Of a stretch of DNA of 19,360 nucleotides, positions 1 to 7,300 are shown piece by piece. Position 1 is the first letter of the stretch; every line of letters starts with the position of its first letter. The DNA comes from UBA5342 sp965662645. GTDB taxonomy: Bacteria > Bacteroidota > Bacteroidia > Bacteroidales > UBA5342. The notes below the pieces were generated by a model. That model was not told the DNA's origin, searched no databases, and saw nothing but the letters and a program-made list of their open reading frames with translations. The DNA is taken from NCBI GenBank assembly GCA_965662645.1, contig CBFIII010000067.1:1-19360 (forward strand). Direction: 5' to 3'. The position numbers and the translations under genes were made by a program.

Positions 1-1
1 T

Positions 2-211
2 ATGTTAGATTGTGGTTATAGGAAATCTGATTATCGAATTGATAAAGTGCTTTTTAAAGATATATTGAATGATTATGGATATTCTAGTGGTCAATATGCA
101 ATGGAAAGTGCAGCCTATTTTCGGTTTAAGCAAATTGCGGAAGCTAATAATATCGAATTTACTGTAAAGCCTTTTGACTTTGACCCAACGTTAATGGTTG
201 TGAATATCTAA
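2..211 (+). CDS. Hypothetical protein fragment (3' part of a gene cut by the window edge)
   Basis: An open frame of up to 69 codons runs from the first bases of the window to a TAA at 209-211. There is an ATG at bases 2-4, but since the frame is open at the edge the real start may lie outside the window. The peptide is mixed aromatic and charged (starts MLDCGYRKSDYR, ends PTLMVVNI), with no signal peptide, membrane helix or motif I recognise. It is followed after about 40 bases by another small orphan gene on the same strand, in a stretch with an accessory character. I assign no function, and it may be only the C-terminus of a larger protein. Confidence 0.35.
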   Translation: MLDCGYRKSDYRIDKVLFKDILNDYGYSSGQYAMESAAYFRFKQIAEANNIEFTVKPFDFDPTLMVVNI

Positions 212-267
212 AAATATGTATTTTATGTTAATGCACGGATTTAATAAGATATGCCAATAAAAAAGAA

Positions 268-555
268 TTGAAGAAGTTGAAGAAAAAAAAGAAAATTTTC
301 AAAGATAAAAGAGGACGTGAATATATAAAGGAATCCTATTTTGTAAGAGGTAAAATGAAATTCCGAAGGATTTATGTGATAGACGGTATTCCAGCAGAAG
401 AATTTTATGAGAAAAATGCAACTGATCTTGACCACTTCAGAAATGGAGAATATTGGTTAATGAGCAATGAACAAGATTCTAATGATGATCAGGAAGAATC
501 AAGTGAACTAAAACCTGATTTGTCAGATGATGAAATAGAAGATTTACCATTTTAA
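268..555 (+). CDS. Small charged hypothetical protein, start uncertain (possible frameshift)
   Basis: The frame encodes about 95 aa with a very basic N-terminus (KKLKKKKKIFKDKRGRE) and a very acidic C-terminus (DDQEESSELKPDLSDDEIEDLPF). It has no signal peptide or membrane helix and I do not recognise a family. The only start in this frame is a TTG at 268. An ATG at 251 lies one base out of frame just upstream: it reads M-P-I-K-K-N and stops at 269, with an A6 run at 259-264 in between. Adding one A to that run would give a natural start M-P-I-K-K-E-L-K-K-L. The gene may therefore begin at 251 with a sequencing error or real frameshift at 259-264. The strongly polarised charge suggests nucleic-acid or protein binding, but that is only an inference. 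Confidence 0.5.
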   Translation: MKKLKKKKKIFKDKRGREYIKESYFVRGKMKFRRIYVIDGIPAEEFYEKNATDLDHFRNGEYWLMSNEQDSNDDQEESSELKPDLSDDEIEDLPF

Positions 556-797
556 TAAAAAAATGACCGTTCAACATTGAGAACTAATGGTTACCAACAG
601 ACTTTATTTTCCCTTTTTAAGTTTTGCTAATATCTCATTATTTAAAACTTTCGACTTGCCATTTTATTCCCCAACTAATTTATATACAGTTGTACAAGGA
701 TTATTACTTGAGAAGTTCTGTGATGAATGTGTTGATTCTAGGCTTCACATAGATATTGGAGTGATTTGAAAAGAAAGTTATCAAAAGAAGGTTTTAC

Positions 798-826
798 TCA
801 GTTGTACGAAATTATCGTACAACTGA
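798..826. repeat. 12-bp perfect inverted repeat with 5-nt loop
   Basis: TCAGTTGTACGA at 798-809 is exactly complementary to TCGTACAACTGA at 815-826, around the loop AATTA. No T-run follows on either strand, so it is not an obvious intrinsic terminator. CAGTTGTAC also occurs about 110 bases upstream (around 687), which would fit a binding site or a mobile-element end better than a random hairpin. Confidence 0.6.
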
Positions 827-951
827 AATTGAAAATCCTCTAATGGAAAAAATATATAACAGATTGCGCTGATACGGAAGGACTGCGTTAAACGCAATGA
901 AAGCTGCCTACTGATAAATGTGAGTTATACGCAATGTTGCGGGTATAAACA

Positions 952-962
952 TGTTGGCTGCT
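952..962 (+). repeat. Left arm of inverted repeat flanking the lipoprotein gene
   Basis: TGTTGGCTGCT here is the exact reverse complement of AGCAGCCAACA at 1570-1580, so the two arms bracket the gene at 987-1565. The pairing continues imperfectly by a few more bases toward the gene (TAT either side of a mismatch). The core GTTGGCT is one base off the integron attC R' consensus GTTRRRY. Confidence 0.65.
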
Positions 963-986
963 ATATAATAAAACTGATACCAGATA

Positions 987-1565
987 ATGAGACTATCACT
1001 CCAAATATTATTCATAATTCTTATAATCCCAGGTTGTGGAATTGTAAAGAAAATGGAATTCTACTCTTTGCTGGAGACTCTTGATAAGAACGAAGAACTT
1101 GCAGAAAGAATAGAATCAGAAGACTGTGAAGAGAATCTTTTGATCTTAATAAGTGCAAGACGATTTATCAATGGCAATTTTCCTAAAGAAATTGATGAAG
1201 TATACGATATTGATTTTGATTTATTTTTGAAAGATAACCAGAGAACAGATGAAGAAAAAGCAATGGTTGAAAATGAAATTGACTCCTTCAATCAAAAGGT
1301 TATTGTGCCTTGGAAAGAGTGTAGTGGATATTACGAATCAATACTTTTTCAACCTTATGATATAGATTCATTAAAAATTGCATTCAGTGGAAGTGAAACA
1401 GTTGAAAATAAGACAAAGGTTAATTATACAAAGAATTGGAAATTGATAATATATTCCGATTCAAGCATTGAAATAAGTCACATTAATACTAGAATAGAAG
1501 TACTAGACTCTCTTGGAAGAGTCCTTTTGTCAAGTGAAAGCTATGAGGAAATGCTTAAAAATTAA
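987..1565 (+). CDS. Putative lipoprotein of unknown function
   Basis: This is a 192-aa protein. Its N-terminus, MRLSLQILFIILIIPGCG, is a short charged start, a hydrophobic core and a lipobox-like I-P-G-C with Cys17 as the likely lipidation site. I therefore expect signal peptidase II processing and anchoring in the outer or inner membrane. The mature part is acidic and Lys/Glu/Asp-rich with no further membrane helix or catalytic motif I recognise; the last part contains IYSDSSIEISHINTRIEVLD, which looks like beta strands. The ATG is preceded by an AT-rich leader without a Shine-Dalgarno, normal for this phylum. The gene sits alone between inverted repeat arms (952-962 and 1570-1580), which suggests it was acquired as a cassette. 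No neighbour indicates a function. Confidence 0.7.
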   Translation: MRLSLQILFIILIIPGCGIVKKMEFYSLLETLDKNEELAERIESEDCEENLLILISARRFINGNFPKEIDEVYDIDFDLFLKDNQRTDEEKAMVENEIDSFNQKVIVPWKECSGYYESILFQPYDIDSLKIAFSGSETVENKTKVNYTKNWKLIIYSDSSIEISHINTRIEVLDSLGRVLLSSESYEEMLKN

Positions 1566-1569
1566 ATAC

Positions 1570-1580
1570 AGCAGCCAACA
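1570..1580 (-). repeat. Right arm of inverted repeat flanking the lipoprotein gene
   Basis: AGCAGCCAACA begins 4 bases after the lipoprotein stop codon and is the exact reverse complement of 952-962. Its AGCCAAC part is one mismatch from the attC R'' consensus RYYYAAC. A further short stem, TTGCTTG/CAAGCAT, follows downstream at about 1600-1642. Confidence 0.65.
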
Positions 1581-2253
1581 ATTAACTTCCAAGGTTGAGT
1601 TGCTTGCATATCTCCCCATTTCCCCCAAGCATAACGAGTGAAATATAGCGTGTCCTGGTTCCCCGATTCTCGGGAGACTTAAAAGGAAGGGAAGCTTTCA
1701 GCTTCGAAGAGTAAGCCTGTGTGAGTGTTCGATATGACGATTAAAATATAAGCTATACGTTTGAAGTCATTTTAAATCACAGGAAAAAGACATTGTCATA
1801 TAAAACACATAAAATTAAAGCCTTAGATTCTTTTAAAAATATCACCCATTCTGGGTTTACGCAACAAACACAAAAAATCCTTCTATAATAATATCAGCCC
1901 TTTGGGCTTAAAACAAAGAAAACTGAAAGGCTAACGTTATTCTAGAATGCATTAGTCAACAACCCTCGCTACCGCCAATTTGAAATCGGTCGTTAATCAC
2001 CTCCCAATGAAATAGAAAACACTCCAGAGGAGTGTAATCTGAGTAGCCCAGGGTGAAGCAAAGCGCAGCCCTGGGTATTATGACGAGTGAACAACAAAAC
2101 GCGTAGTAAGGAACAACCCAAACCTTAAAGCAATGTAGCGTTTCGGCAATAAACAATCAAAACACCCCATTCCAAACAAAAAAAATGTTTTTTAAACCAA
2201 TCTAATAGACTAACACTCCTTTATAATAAAGAGAAAAGACATTGTCAGTAAAA
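1581..2253. repeat. REP-like hairpin-rich intergenic region
   Basis: This 670-base stretch has no gene but holds a series of perfect short hairpins: CCCGA-TTC-TCGGG (1662-1674), GAAGCT-TTC-AGCTTC (1691-1705), ACCCA-TTC-TGGGT (1844-1856), AGCCC-TTT-GGGCT (1896-1908), ACACTCC-AGA-GGAGTGT (2019-2035) and CCCAGGG...CCCTGGG (2047-2075). All but the last have 3-nt loops. Two sit in the same frame of flanking bases (ATATCA-hairpin-TTA), suggesting copies of one element. The CCCTGGG-with-GCAAAGCGC type is a familiar interspersed repeat between Bacteroidota genes. The motif AAAAGACATTGTCA occurs at both 1785-1798 and 2234-2247. A minus-strand frame over 1956-2156 is a by-product of the repeat, not a gene. 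Confidence 0.6.
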
Positions 2254-2269
2254 ACGCACGATCGTGCGT
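2254..2269. promoter_or_regulatory. 16-bp perfect palindrome over the FISUMP start
   Basis: ACGCACGATCGTGCGT is its own reverse complement and contains the only usable start codon (GTG 2264) of the downstream gene. It could be an operator, a hairpin that hides the start, or a copy of a REP palindrome that landed on the gene's 5' end. GACATTGTC, itself a small dyad, lies 6 bases upstream. Confidence 0.6.
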
Positions 2270-3199
2270 CTCAACCAAAAAACAAACAAAATAAAAAAAA
2301 CAATAACAACCCTAGTCCTAGCGATAATAACAGGTGCTTTAGTTTTAGCAAGCACTCCCGATAGTATGTACGTCCACTTCACAGGAGCTAATGGCGACAG
2401 TATAGTCGCACACGCAGTAGCCAATGTAGATAGCATAGTTTATTATGCACCAGCAGTACCTCAGGGCATCGATTGGAGCAGTGTAGCCGAAGGAGTAATC
2501 CAAGCAAATGCCTTAACAGATGCTGATGGAAAATCGTATTCTGCAGTAAAAATAGGCACCCAAGTATGGATGTCAGAGAACTTAGCTTATTTGCTAGAGG
2601 TTCATTCTAATAGTGAATTTGTTGACTTCACTGGCGCTACAACAGCATCAGATAGTATTCGTTATGGTGTTTACGTTTATAATGGAACAGATGTGACTGC
2701 CGCTAAGGCTGAAGCCAACTACAGCACTTATGGTGTATTATATAACTGGTATGCAGCTATGGCAGGTGCAAGTAGTAGTGATGCTAACCCGAGTGCTGTA
2801 CAAGGGGTTTGTCCTACAGGCTGGCATTTGCCAAGCGATGCTGAGTGGAAAACTCTTGAAATGGAATTGGGAATGACCCAGGATGATGCAGATAAGGCAG
2901 GATTTAGAGGAACTAATAAAGGCTCACAACTAGCAGGTAATTCTGATTTATGGGATAGTGGAAATTTAGAAGAGAATTCTGAATTTGGAACCAGTGGCTT
3001 TCTTGCCCTGCCTGATGGTTTTCGCGACTATAGCAATGGCACATTCAGAAATCAGCGCAGCAACGGTGGCTGGTGGATTAGTACACAGGGCAATAGTAGC
3101 TATGCCTTCTACCGCTACCTGAACTACGACTTCAATACCATCTACCGCGGCTATGGCAATAAGCCGTTCGGCTTCTCTGTTCGTTGCCTAAGGGATTAG
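2264..3199 (+). CDS. Exported FISUMP-domain (Fib_succ_major, TIGR02145) protein, candidate DGR target
   Basis: This 311-aa protein has a basic N-terminus and hydrophobic stretch (TITTLVLAIITGALVLAS) read as a signal peptide or membrane anchor. The FISUMP domain begins near residue 86 with DGKSYSAVKIGTQVWMSENL, continues with YGVLYNWYAAM and CPTGWHLPSDAEWKTLE, and ends GFSVRCLRD at the C-terminus. FISUMP domains are C-type-lectin-like folds found on surface proteins of Fibrobacter and Bacteroidota, and their role is usually unknown. The start is a GTG inside a palindrome because a stop (2249) closes the frame upstream, so the annotated start is uncertain. Codons 3023-3160 end in C in 26 of 46 cases, against 4 of 46 in the preceding block; many are AAC-like NNC codons for Y, F, D, R, G and S. 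This is what adenine mutagenesis of a template repeat produces. No reverse transcriptase lies in the window. Alternatively this is a paralogue whose 3' end was replaced by gene conversion. Confidence 0.85.
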   Translation: MRLNQKTNKIKKTITTLVLAIITGALVLASTPDSMYVHFTGANGDSIVAHAVANVDSIVYYAPAVPQGIDWSSVAEGVIQANALTDADGKSYSAVKIGTQVWMSENLAYLLEVHSNSEFVDFTGATTASDSIRYGVYVYNGTDVTAAKAEANYSTYGVLYNWYAAMAGASSSDANPSAVQGVCPTGWHLPSDAEWKTLEMELGMTQDDADKAGFRGTNKGSQLAGNSDLWDSGNLEENSEFGTSGFLALPDGFRDYSNGTFRNQRSNGGWWISTQGNSSYAFYRYLNYDFNTIYRGYGNKPFGFSVRCLRD

Positions 3200-3250
3200 C
3201 GAGCGCTAGCAAGGTTTGTTTATTTGACTATTTGATTATTTGCTACGTCT

Positions 3251-3297
3251 GCCCCTCATTTGCACGTTCGACTACGCTCAGTGACCGAATGAGGGGC
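3251..3297 (+). terminator. Hairpin downstream of the FISUMP gene, REP-type loop
   Basis: GCCCCTCATT (3251-3260) pairs perfectly with AATGAGGGGC (3288-3297), followed by the moderately T-rich TTGTATTTA. The large loop contains TTCGACTACGCTCAGTGACC, a phrase that recurs between genes in many Bacteroidota genomes. It may act as a terminator or simply be a REP element. A tight TAGCG-AG-CGCTA inverted repeat also starts on the stop codon at 3197-3208. Confidence 0.5.
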
Positions 3298-3463
3298 TTG
3301 TATTTAAGGCATTTATTCACAATAAATGTATTTTATAGGAGTTCATGATTTTCAATTGTAAAGCCAATAAAGAATATTTACATTTATTGAATGTCATCAG
3401 AAAATTACGACATAAAAGACTCGTAAGCTTTTTATTAGTTAAACCCAAATATTTCTTGAAGAG

Positions 3464-4213
3464 TTACTTTAATTCTAATATACTCAGAAGCATATCCTTC
3501 TTTCTAGTAGCAACAGGTACGGTTTTATTATCTGTCATAACGAGCATTCCTCCATCACTTCTATCGTAGCGTTTGATGTGCTCTATATTAACTAAATGCG
3601 ATTGATGTGTTCTAATAAAATTATAATCTTTAAGTATCTCTTCATAGTACTTAAGTGTATGAGACACTAAAATGGGGTGTTCATTTGTCAGGTAAAAATA
3701 GGTGTAATTACCTGAAGCTTCACAGCGAATAATATCTTGGACTCCTACTACATATATACTTTCACTCGTTTTTAAAACCAACTTTTTATTCTCTTTCTTT
3801 AGTTCACGAAGATTATTGAGCACTAATGATAAGTCGATACCATCATTCTTCTTATACGATTTCACACGCTCAATTGCACTTATAAGTTCATCAGGATCGA
3901 TGGGTTTCAGTAGATAATCCACGGCACTAAACTTAAATGCTTTAATAGCATATTCATCAAAGGCTGTGATGAAAACTATTGCAAAATTTATGCTGTCTAA
4001 TTGCTTGAGTAAATCGAACCCTGTGCCATCAGGCATTTTTATATCCAGCAATACAAGTGCGGGTTGTTGTACTTTAATCAATTTAACACCGTCAGCAACA
4101 TTTGCTGCTTCGCCTACCAATTGTAGCTCGGGACAATAAAGCATTATCATGTTCTTTATCGTTTCTCTAGCTCTTGGTTCGTCATCAATAATTACTGTGG
4201 TTATTTTGCTCAT
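3464..4213 (-). CDS. LytTR-family two-component response regulator
   Basis: This 249-aa cytoplasmic transcription regulator has two domains. Residues 5-120 are a receiver: the acidic pair D10-D11, phospho-acceptor D57 in LVLLDIKMPDGTGFDLL, switch T83 in FITAFDEYAIKAF, and K103 in DYLLKPID. Residues about 145-248 are a LytTR DNA-binding domain (YVVGVQDIIRCEASGNYTYF, then FIRTHQSHLVNIEHI and VPVATRKK). By family knowledge, phosphorylation by the partner LytS-type kinase promotes dimer binding to direct repeats upstream of target genes. The gene lies 121 bases downstream of the sensor kinase on the same strand and no convincing promoter is seen between them, so they are probably co-transcribed. 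All key receiver residues are present. Obvious target candidates are the giant surface-protein gene divergent from the kinase, and the operon's own promoter. Confidence 0.95.
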   Translation of the reverse strand: MSKITTVIIDDEPRARETIKNMIMLYCPELQLVGEAANVADGVKLIKVQQPALVLLDIKMPDGTGFDLLKQLDSINFAIVFITAFDEYAIKAFKFSAVDYLLKPIDPDELISAIERVKSYKKNDGIDLSLVLNNLRELKKENKKLVLKTSESIYVVGVQDIIRCEASGNYTYFYLTNEHPILVSHTLKYYEEILKDYNFIRTHQSHLVNIEHIKRYDRSDGGMLVMTDNKTVPVATRKKDMLLSILELK

Positions 4214-4243
4214 ATCAGAAACTGTAAGTTTAGACGTTTAATG

Positions 4244-4312
4244 AACGACCTCGCTGCAAGCAGACGGAGTGTCAATTCGAAACACTTTTTTTATTTGCAG
4301 CAAGCTGCGGGA
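4244..4312. repeat. REP-like hairpins between response regulator and kinase
   Basis: The short gap holds CTGC-AA-GCAG (4254-4263) and GCAGC-AA-GCTGC (4297-4308), both with AA loops, separated by a T-run and an AATTCGAA dyad. The CCGCAGCTTGCTGCAAA-like form on the minus strand is typical of REP elements in this phylum. It could modulate the relative expression of kinase and regulator within the transcript. Confidence 0.45.
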
Positions 4313-4334
4313 AATAAAACCCACAATATGGAAT

Positions 4335-7300
4335 TTAATCAACGCTATATGCATTAATATAAGGAACAATGATATGTACAATAGTTCCTGTTCCTTTCTC
4401 ATCAGTATCATTAAGATTCTCAATTTTTAATGAATATTCTTGAAAACGGGTGCTTAAACACTTGAGTCGTTCGCGTGTAATGACTGTGGCTAATGATTTA
4501 TGCTCTTGGTTATCTTTTGACTGTTTAATTCCTATTCCATTATCCTTAATTGTTATTTCAATAGCTTTGTTTTTTAGTTTATAAACAATCATAATCTCCC
4601 CTTTGTAAGTAATGCTTTTGAAACCATGCTCTATTGCATTTTCAATGAAAGGTTGCGCCATCATAGGGGGGATTTTAATCTCTTTATTAGCGAGGGACTT
4701 ATCACACGAAATGTTATAATCAAAGCTGTTATCAAAACGTAAGCGTTGTAGCTCTAGATAGTGTTCGAGCGTTTCTTCTTCTTGGCTTAGCAAAATGTAT
4801 TCCTGCCGTGTATTTAGTAAAAACAGACGCATTAGTTTGGCAAATTTAGAAAGATAATGGCCAGCTTCTTTCTGTTCGTTTTTATAGATAAAACTCTGAA
4901 TAGCTATTAACGCATTGAATACAAAGTGAGGATTCATCTGTGAGCGTAAGAGTTTTTGTTCTGTTATCAAGTTTCTCTCTCTTTGTTTGAAACTATTAAT
5001 ACGCTGCCTATAGATGGTATAGAAAATACTAAATCCTAGTAATAATTCAAGGAGTATAAACCACGTGCGTTTCCAATATGGAGGACTGATTGCAACTAAA
5101 AGCTGGACGGGTGCAATGTTTAGTGTTCTATTATTTTCAGTCGTTAATAGTAGCTTGTATTCACCGTGTTTTATATTAGTATAAGCAGCATAATTCTGTC
5201 GTGTTTCTACCCAGTCCGGATCAATACCTTCGAGTTTATAATAATACTTCGTGGAAGCTTCAGAAAAATCAAAGTCAGAAAAGCTAATGGTGAAAAAGTT
5301 TTCATTATAATTGAGAACGACCTTGCCGTGCTTTATCATATCACTATTTCTCTCATCAGCAAAAATTTTCAGACCCGTAAAACCAGGTAGGTTTGATAAA
5401 TGCTGTTTTCTTAATTCTGAAGGAATAAAAGCATAAAAACCTTGGTCCGTTGGTAAAAGCATCTGCTTACCCGCTAGGGTCAAATCACCATTAAACAAAT
5501 AAGAGTGTAATCCCCATTCTTCACCGTAAGTATGAGTGTATCCATCTTTTGGATTATATACTGATAATGCTGCAGAACTGACTATCCAAAGAAAACCTTC
5601 ATCATCGAACGCCATTCCTAGAATATCATTGCTTGGTAAGCCATCCTTTTCTGTAATGTGTATAAAAGTGCTGTCTGAAGGTTTATAAAGGTTGATGCCT
5701 TCCTCAGAACTGATATATACATGACCATCATTATCAACAGTCATATCTGTGGCATCCTTTCCCCAAAAAGCGTTTTCATCCTCAGTATTGGATAGAAATT
5801 GATGAATATCATAGTTCACCGTATCCATAATATTTACACCATTGTTACTCGTGCCTACCCAAATATTCCCCAAAGCATCTTCTTCAATGAAATTGGTGAG
5901 ATGTGAGGACATTTTATGACTGGTCATATTGCTCTTGATGTCAAGCGTTCTGTCATCCGTATTAAATTGAGCAAGACCGCTTTGTGTTGCCATCCATAAC
6001 GTGTTTTCCTTTTGCGTGATGTCATAGACCGCAATATTGTGTGTAGCATCTACCAACGTAAATGTCTTCTCAATTTTATCAAAAAGCAAAAGCCCTTTAC
6101 TCGTTCCCAACCAGTAGTGCTCTTGATCTATCATTAAAACATCATTGATCGTTTCGGAAATTAAGCCTTTGTCAAAGGAATTAGCCATATTGAAAAGGGC
6201 GTAAGCATCCAATTTATCATTAAGACAAACTAAACCCTTATCCGTTGCAATGACCGGCTCCTTTTTGCTAATCACATCATTAGTTGCAAGAAGTACATCA
6301 AGTTCAGCAGCACTTAAGTCTGTTTCAACTAATTGTTTCTCTTTAATGTTATAGACAAAAACATTGTCTTCTGTGATAAGTAATATTAATGCATCATTAA
6401 GGGCAAAAATTCTATTAAATGGTAAGTGATTATCCAATACTATAAAATCACCTAATTTCTCCCCACTTTTGAAATGAAACAGTCCCTTTTCGGTGCTGAC
6501 ATAAAACTCATTTCCCAATTTAGTCATATAGTAAGCCTTACTAAATCGACTTTTAAATACCGGCTTAAACCCCTTGTCATAAACATATAACCCATCGTTA
6601 GTACACCAATAGCTTAGTTCATGGTCTCTGTCCTCAACCAATTGGTAGATGTCGGTGAAGATGATATTTTCATCATAATGATAATGGTTCTCATTACGCC
6701 ATTCTGGAAAAACAAAGGTGTCAGAATTCCAATGACCAAAGCCTTCATAATAATTTTGTTTGGTATTGTATCTATTGATTGTTCTATTGTTCCAGTGTGT
6801 CCATATATTGCTACCTTGAATAGCTACTTTATTGAGATAAGTATATGGGTGGGCCTCAGGCAGACGTAAACTATAATCTTCAAAAACACCTTTGTCACGG
6901 TTAAAGAAATGTATTCCCATAGCTCCCCAAATACCAGTGTAGAATCTCCCTTTATGATCTTCAAAGAAATCATTATACCAATCACGTTTTAAGCTATTGT
7001 AATCGTAGGCGTAATGAGTGAATTTCTTATTGTTGTCATATTTCAGGAAGCCTTTACCAGACCACATTCCCAGCCATATATTATTATGGCTATCTTCATA
7101 TAGCGTTGAGATTCGTTCCCCTTCAGTGCCTTTTATGGTTTCAAATGTTTGTAAGTTCTTATCCCACTGTATCACACCTCCACCGTGAGTTCCAATCCAT
7201 ACCTTATTATCTTTTAATGGAAGAAATGTGCGGACATAATCATTTGTCATGGTATTCTTTATCTCAGGAATATGCCTATAATGCGTGAAGATATTCGTCT

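Larger units (their letters stand above)
556..986. other. Intergenic region with strong inverted repeats, no convincing gene
   Basis: A 60-codon ATG frame at 587-769, followed after one stop by about 24 further codons in the same frame (to about 850), resembles nothing I know and I do not call it. The notable content is structural: a 12-bp perfect inverted repeat at 798-826, a TGCGT/ACGCA hairpin near 887-899, and a hairpin with stem CGCAA/TTGCG inside near-complementary GTTATAC/GTATAAAC at about 924-950. GTTAAACGCAATG and GTTATACGCAATG are near-copies of one motif. The region ends with the left inverted repeat that brackets the lipoprotein gene. Confidence 0.5.

Noticed and set aside
587..769. 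60-codon ATG frame, followed by about 24 more codons in frame after a stop
   Set aside because: No recognisable family, no signal or motif, and it lies in DNA dominated by inverted repeats. It may be a decayed gene, but I could not support it.
1650..1760. Possible group II intron or other catalytic RNA fragment
   Set aside because: The paired segments and purine-rich joins are suggestive, but no domain V signature or maturase frame could be found.
1956..2156. 66-codon minus-strand frame with a CFTLGYSDYTPLECF-like peptide
   Set aside because: It reads through REP hairpins of a type found between genes in many Bacteroidota, and the peptide is a by-product of the repeat.
3345..3569. 74-codon plus-strand frame overlapping the 3' end of the response regulator
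   Set aside because: It overlaps a well-supported LytTR gene on the other strand and has no family resemblance. The hydrophobic C-terminus is the antisense of conserved sequence.
4238..4423. 61-codon minus-strand frame overlapping the kinase 3' end
   Set aside because: It overlaps the conserved kinase C-terminus out of frame and spans REP hairpins; no homology is evident.
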